From Sphaerisporangium cinnabarinum (GTDB lineage Bacteria; Actinomycetota; Actinomycetes; Actinomycetales; Cellulomonadaceae), in assembly GCA_003052455.1 (NCBI GenBank), contig QAPD01000068.1:1-33593 (forward strand): a DNA stretch of 33,593 nt. Direction: 5' to 3'. Shown here in pieces: positions 31,041-33,593 of the stretch. How positions within the stretch are numbered: the first letter of the stretch is position 1; every line of letters begins with the position of its first letter. The position numbers were made by a program, and so were the translations under genes. Below the pieces are notes generated by a model. That model was not told the origin of the DNA. It searched no databases and saw only the letters and a list, made by a program, of their open reading frames with translations.

Positions 31041-31094
31041 ACGCTAGGAACGCCGTGTTTCCCCCGCGCGCGAGCCCCGTTAAGCCCGTGTGAG
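31041..31094 (-). promoter_or_regulatory. GlnR-like operator and -10 element upstream of narK
   Basis: On the minus strand from 31094: CTCAC, 6 bases, TTAAC, 6 bases, CGCGC, 6 bases, GAAAC (31061-31057), then exactly 10 bases and TAGCGT (31046-31041). Three of four positions on the 11-bp pitch match the AC-ending GlnR half-site pattern. The GAAAC-N10-TAGCGT block is identical to that before nirB. The narK ATG is 36 bases beyond the hexamer. Confidence 0.5.
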
Positions 31095-31149
31095 GTCTTC
31101 CGCACACCCGCTCGGGGGCCGCTGTGAGCGGCTGCCCGCGCGGTCGTCG

Positions 31150-31851
31150 TCAGCCTTCGACGCCGGTCGCCTCGTGGGGCGAGCCCACCGGCTTGGACTC
31201 GGGCGACCCGCGCTCGCGCAGGTAGATCGCGAGCACGACCATGCTGAGGACGGCCAGCATCTCGGACTGCCAGTTCTGGAACGTGCGGCTCCAGAAGTCC
31301 GGCAGGGACAGGTACTCCGTCCACGGCACGGGGTCCTGGAGGTCGCGCATCTGCTCCTCGCTGAACGCGACCGCGCCCGCCGCCGACTGCGCGGCCCACG
31401 ACCCGAGGAAGATCGCGCCCATGACGAGCGACAGGGAGCGCGAGTAGACGGCGAGACGCCAGCCGCGGGCGCGGGCCCACGCCGGGGAGTTCGCGGACGC
31501 GTGCTCGCCGACCTTCTGGTCCTCGTCGGACTCGCGGCCCGCCTGGTCGAGCTTCTTCGACTCGGGCGAGCCCCGCTGCACGAACCACACCGTCGCGGTG
31601 ATGAAGAGGAGGAACTGCAGGTACTCGGACTGCCAGTTCTCCGTGACGTCGACCCAGAACGCCGACGACAGCACGTACTGGCCGAACGTCACGGGGTCGA
31701 GGCCCGCCGCCCGCTGGTCGGCGTTGAAGACGGCGACGCCGCTCACGGCCTGCGCGACGAGCGACGCGAGGAACGCGAGCGCGAAGAACAGGCTCAGCGA
31801 GCTCGCGCGCAGGCCGCCGAGGACGCCGCCCCTCCTGCGGCCGGCGCTCAT
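31150..31851 (-). CDS. DUF6766-like four-helix membrane protein with internal duplication, 233 aa
   Basis: Two homologous halves, each with two membrane helices. The first has SLSLFFALAFLASLVAQAVSG, then SSAFWVDVTENWQSEYLQFLLFITATVWFVQRGSPESK. The second has SLSLVMGAIFLGSWAAQSAAG, then LPDFWSRTFQNWQSEMLAVLSMVVLAIYLRERGSPESK. The shared NWQSE at the membrane entrance and the RGSPESK exit motif show a tandem duplication. A charged loop of ~30 residues (QAGRESDEDQKVGEHASANSP) joins the halves. Function unknown. ATG 31851 shares ATGA with the stop of the 30-residue ORF upstream, so translation is coupled. Confidence 0.82.
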   Translation of the reverse strand: MSAGRRRGGVLGGLRASSLSLFFALAFLASLVAQAVSGVAVFNADQRAAGLDPVTFGQYVLSSAFWVDVTENWQSEYLQFLLFITATVWFVQRGSPESKKLDQAGRESDEDQKVGEHASANSPAWARARGWRLAVYSRSLSLVMGAIFLGSWAAQSAAGAVAFSEEQMRDLQDPVPWTEYLSLPDFWSRTFQNWQSEMLAVLSMVVLAIYLRERGSPESKPVGSPHEATGVEG

Positions 31852-31940
31852 CGGTGCACCGCCGCGAGCACGAACGTCACCGCGAGGCCCGCGGCGACGA
31901 GCACGAGCGTGGCCCAGAACATCAGCCGCGGGACCCTCAT
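31848..31940 (-). CDS. 30-residue single-helix membrane peptide
   Basis: Tiny ORF with ATG 31940 and stop 31850-31848. The product starts MRVPRLMF and is then almost all hydrophobic (WATLVLVAAGLAVTFVLAAV), ending in HR: one membrane helix with basic ends. A purine-rich GAGGTGG precedes the ATG. The ATG shares ATGA with the lipoprotein stop and its own stop shares ATGA with the DUF6766-like start, which argues strongly for a real, coupled gene despite the size. Function unknown; it may associate with the four-helix protein downstream. Confidence 0.65.
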   Translation of the reverse strand: MRVPRLMFWATLVLVAAGLAVTFVLAAVHR

Positions 31941-32386
31941 GCCTCCACCTCGCAGTCGTAGGGGCGGTCGTCGCGGGGCGTGCAGCCCGCCGCGGTGACC
32001 ACCCATGCGTCGCCGGAGAGCGCGAGGAAGACGGTGTCGGTCGCCGTGACGACCTGCGCCTGGCGCCCCGCGACGTGCACGTCCTCGACGACGACGTCCG
32101 GTCCGGCCGCCGTCAGCCAGGAGAGCGGCCCGTCGGGCGCGGTGACCGCGTCCGCGCAGGGCTCGCCCTCGTCGGCCGCGAGCGCGTCCGCGGCGTCGGG
32201 CAGGATCAGGGCGCACGCGGCGTCGCCGTCGCCCGCGGCGAGCGCGGCCGCGAGGTCCTCGACGACGTCCTGCGCCTCCGCCGCGCCGGGTCCCGCGCAT
32301 CCCGCGAGCGTGGCGGTCACGAGTGCGAGGGCCGCGAGCCCGGCGCCCGGACCCGTCCGTGAACCCCGACCAGCACTCCCGAGCAC
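31937..32386 (-). CDS. Small secreted lipoprotein, 149 aa
   Basis: A lipoprotein signal peptide (basic start, then AGLAALALVTATLAGC, lipobox LAGC) gives a mature ~120-residue protein. The mature part has VVEDLAAALAAGDGDAACALIL and GEPCADAV, then a beta-rich region (VVVEDVHVAGRQAQVVTATDTVFLALSGDAWVV) ending with Cys residues in AAGCTPRDDRPYDCEVEA. Four cysteines after the lipobox could form two disulfides. The fold resembles the SnoaL/NTF2-like DUF4878-type lipoproteins, but this is only a guess. GTG 32386 is chosen because AGGAGG lies 5 bases upstream; the in-frame ATG 32440 lacks a site. First gene of a three-gene coupled operon. Confidence 0.8.
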   Translation of the reverse strand: MLGSAGRGSRTGPGAGLAALALVTATLAGCAGPGAAEAQDVVEDLAAALAAGDGDAACALILPDAADALAADEGEPCADAVTAPDGPLSWLTAAGPDVVVEDVHVAGRQAQVVTATDTVFLALSGDAWVVTAAGCTPRDDRPYDCEVEA

Positions 32387-32474
32387 ACGACCCTCCTGTG
32401 GCGACGCCGCGCCGACCGGATCGCCGACACTGTGCCTCATGCTCGCGGTTCTCGGTGCGCTCGCAAGCAGTGGC

Positions 32475-32564
32475 CCGGGCACGGTTCGGCACGGAGCGCG
32501 GCCGTTCGGCACCTCGAGGTGCCGAACGGCGCAGCATGTGCCGATGCGCGTCCTGCGTGCCGAC
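32475..32564. repeat. 90-bp palindromic intergenic repeat, copy 2, with a 30-bp perfect palindrome
   Basis: It starts 8 bases after the E2 stop on the minus strand and matches 25541-25630 over its full length without gaps. Its centre, 32501-32530, is a perfect 30-bp palindrome with the axis at CTCGAG; flanking GTCGGCAC and GTGCCGAAC provide further outer pairing. It could terminate the E2 transcript, since the lipoprotein operon follows. No T-tract is present. Confidence 0.8.
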
Positions 32565-32572
32565 GGGTGGGC

Positions 32573-33593
32573 TCAGCCCCAGACGAGACCGCGCGCCGGG
32601 TCCTCCAGGATGCGCGCGACGTCCGCCAGGACGCGCGCGCCGAGCTCGCCGTCGACGAGGCGGTGGTCGAAGCTCAGCGCGAGCTGCGTGACCCAGCGCT
32701 TGCGGATCTTGCCCTTGTGGACCCACGGCTGCTCTCGGATCGCGCCGAACGCGAGGATCGCGGCCTCCCCGGGGTTGAGGATGGGCGTCCCCGTGTCGAT
32801 GCCGAACACCCCGACGTTCGTGATGGTGATCGTGCCGTCGGACATCGCGGACGGCGAGGTGCGCCCGGCCCGCGCCGTCGCGGTGAGATCCGCGATCTCC
32901 CCGGCGAGCCCGTGCAGGTCGAGGCGGTGCGCGTCCTTGATGTTCGGCACGACGAGCCCGCGCGGCGTCGCCGCCGCGATCCCCAGGTTCACGTAGTGCT
33001 TGTAGACGATCTCCTGCGCGGCGTCGTCCCAGCTCGCGTTGATCTCCGGGTGACGACGCACCGCGAGGAGCAGCGCCTTGGCGGTGACGAGCAGGGGCGT
33101 GACGCGCACGTCCGCGAACTCGCGGTCCTCCCGCAGCGTGCGGACGAGCTTCATGGTGCGCGTGACGTCGACCGTGTGGAACACCGTGACGTGCGGGGCG
33201 GTGAACGCGCTCGTGACCATCGCCTCGGCCGTGCGCTTGCGCACCGACTTCACGGGCACGCGCGTCTGACGGCCGTCGGACGTGACGGCGCCCGACGCGA
33301 GCCACGGCTGGTCGTCGTCCGCGTACGTCGCGAGCGGCTGCGCCTTCGCCTGCTCGTGGTAGGCCTGCACGTCCTCGCGCGTGACGATCCCGCCCGGTCC
33401 GGTGCCCGCGACGCTCGCGAGGTCGACACCCAGGTCCTTCGCGAGCTTGCGCACGGGCGGCTTGGCCAGCACCGGCAGGGCCGCGTGCCCGACGGCGGTC
33501 GGCGCGCTCGCCCGCGGGGCCGGGGTCGGTGCCGGGGCCGGGGGTGCAGGGCTCGCCGCCGGGGTCGCGCGGTCCGGGGTGGTCGGGGCGGGC
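32573..33593 (-). CDS. Dihydrolipoamide acyltransferase E2 of a 2-oxoacid dehydrogenase complex, N-terminus beyond the window
   Basis: The visible C-terminal part has an Ala/Pro-rich flexible linker (to about 33480), then the peripheral-subunit-binding domain (KPPVRKLAKDLGVDLASVAGTG, GGIVTREDV). The catalytic domain follows: VPVKSVRKRTAEAMVTSAFTAPHVTVFHTVD, NLGIAAATPRGLVVPNIKDAH, ITNVGVFGIDTGTPILNPGEAAILAFGAI and the active-site motif LSFDHRLVDG with the catalytic His and Asp. The lipoyl domain must lie upstream, outside the window. The product transfers acyl groups from lipoyl to CoA. E1 genes are probably next to it; whether the complex uses branched-chain 2-oxoacids or pyruvate cannot be decided here. 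Confidence 0.93.
   Translation of the reverse strand, partial: PAPTTPDRATPAASPAPPAPAPTPAPRASAPTAVGHAALPVLAKPPVRKLAKDLGVDLASVAGTGPGGIVTREDVQAYHEQAKAQPLATYADDDQPWLASGAVTSDGRQTRVPVKSVRKRTAEAMVTSAFTAPHVTVFHTVDVTRTMKLVRTLREDREFADVRVTPLLVTAKALLLAVRRHPEINASWDDAAQEIVYKHYVNLGIAAATPRGLVVPNIKDAHRLDLHGLAGEIADLTATARAGRTSPSAMSDGTITITNVGVFGIDTGTPILNPGEAAILAFGAIREQPWVHKGKIRKRWVTQLALSFDHRLVDGELGARVLADVARILEDPARGLVWG

Noticed and set aside
32501-32530. 30-bp palindrome as a recombinase or plasmid resolution site
   Set aside because: No recombinase or mobility gene is nearby, and the palindrome is the centre of a 90-bp repeat seen after another gene, so an intergenic repeat or terminator explains it better.
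1-33593. Genomic island, prophage or biosynthetic gene cluster
   Set aside because: No integrase, transposase, phage, tRNA or synthase genes were found, and base composition looks even throughout. The content is housekeeping and nitrogen metabolism.

Overview
The window is very GC-rich (roughly three quarters G+C by eye), with many GTG starts, short or overlapping gene junctions and actinobacterial protein families throughout. It looks like chromosomal DNA of a high-GC Gram-positive actinobacterium, plausibly a Micrococcales of the Cellulomonas/Cellulosimicrobium type. The lineage is inferred from gene content only. No rRNA, tRNA, CRISPR array, transposase or phage gene was seen, and no gene-free stretch exceeds 300 bases.

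Left part (1-7979): a YafY-type regulator cut by the left edge faces an alpha/beta hydrolase across a perfect inverted repeat. A 68-residue orphan ORF follows, then on the minus strand an S9 prolyl-oligopeptidase-family peptidase, an AbiEi/DUF559-type protein bracketed by two 56-bp palindromic direct repeats, a CopD-CtaG membrane fusion for copper/cytochrome oxidase assembly, and an F420/FMN split-barrel oxidoreductase.

Centre (8184-18813): a six-gene Bat/MoxR operon (MoxR ATPase, DUF58, small membrane protein, two von Willebrand A proteins, TPR-like protein) is followed by a nitroreductase and a GNAT acetyltransferase. A redox-stress unit comes next: soxR, divergent from a quinone oxidoreductase plus MFS exporter, with a clear SoxR box inside a 19-bp-spaced promoter.

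Right part (18803-31004, all minus): a complete assimilatory nitrate/nitrite module. In transcription order it is narK, the molybdopterin nitrate reductase, its FAD/Bfd electron-transfer partner, nirB, nirD, a precorrin-2 dehydrogenase/uroporphyrinogen methyltransferase fusion, a HemD-winged-helix fusion and a CbiX-type chelatase. NarK imports nitrate, the reductase makes nitrite, NirBD makes ammonium, and the last three genes supply the siroheme that NirB needs. Start and stop codons overlap at nearly every junction. Upstream of both narK and nirB is the same arrangement of 11-bp-spaced GlnR-like half sites followed by an identical TAGCGT hexamer.

Right edge (31150-33593, minus): a lipoprotein, a 30-residue membrane peptide and a duplicated DUF6766-like membrane protein form a small coupled operon. 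The last gene is a 2-oxoacid dehydrogenase E2 that runs off the window. A 90-bp palindromic repeat lies just after the E2 gene, and a second copy lies just after the FAD/Bfd gene 7 kb away.
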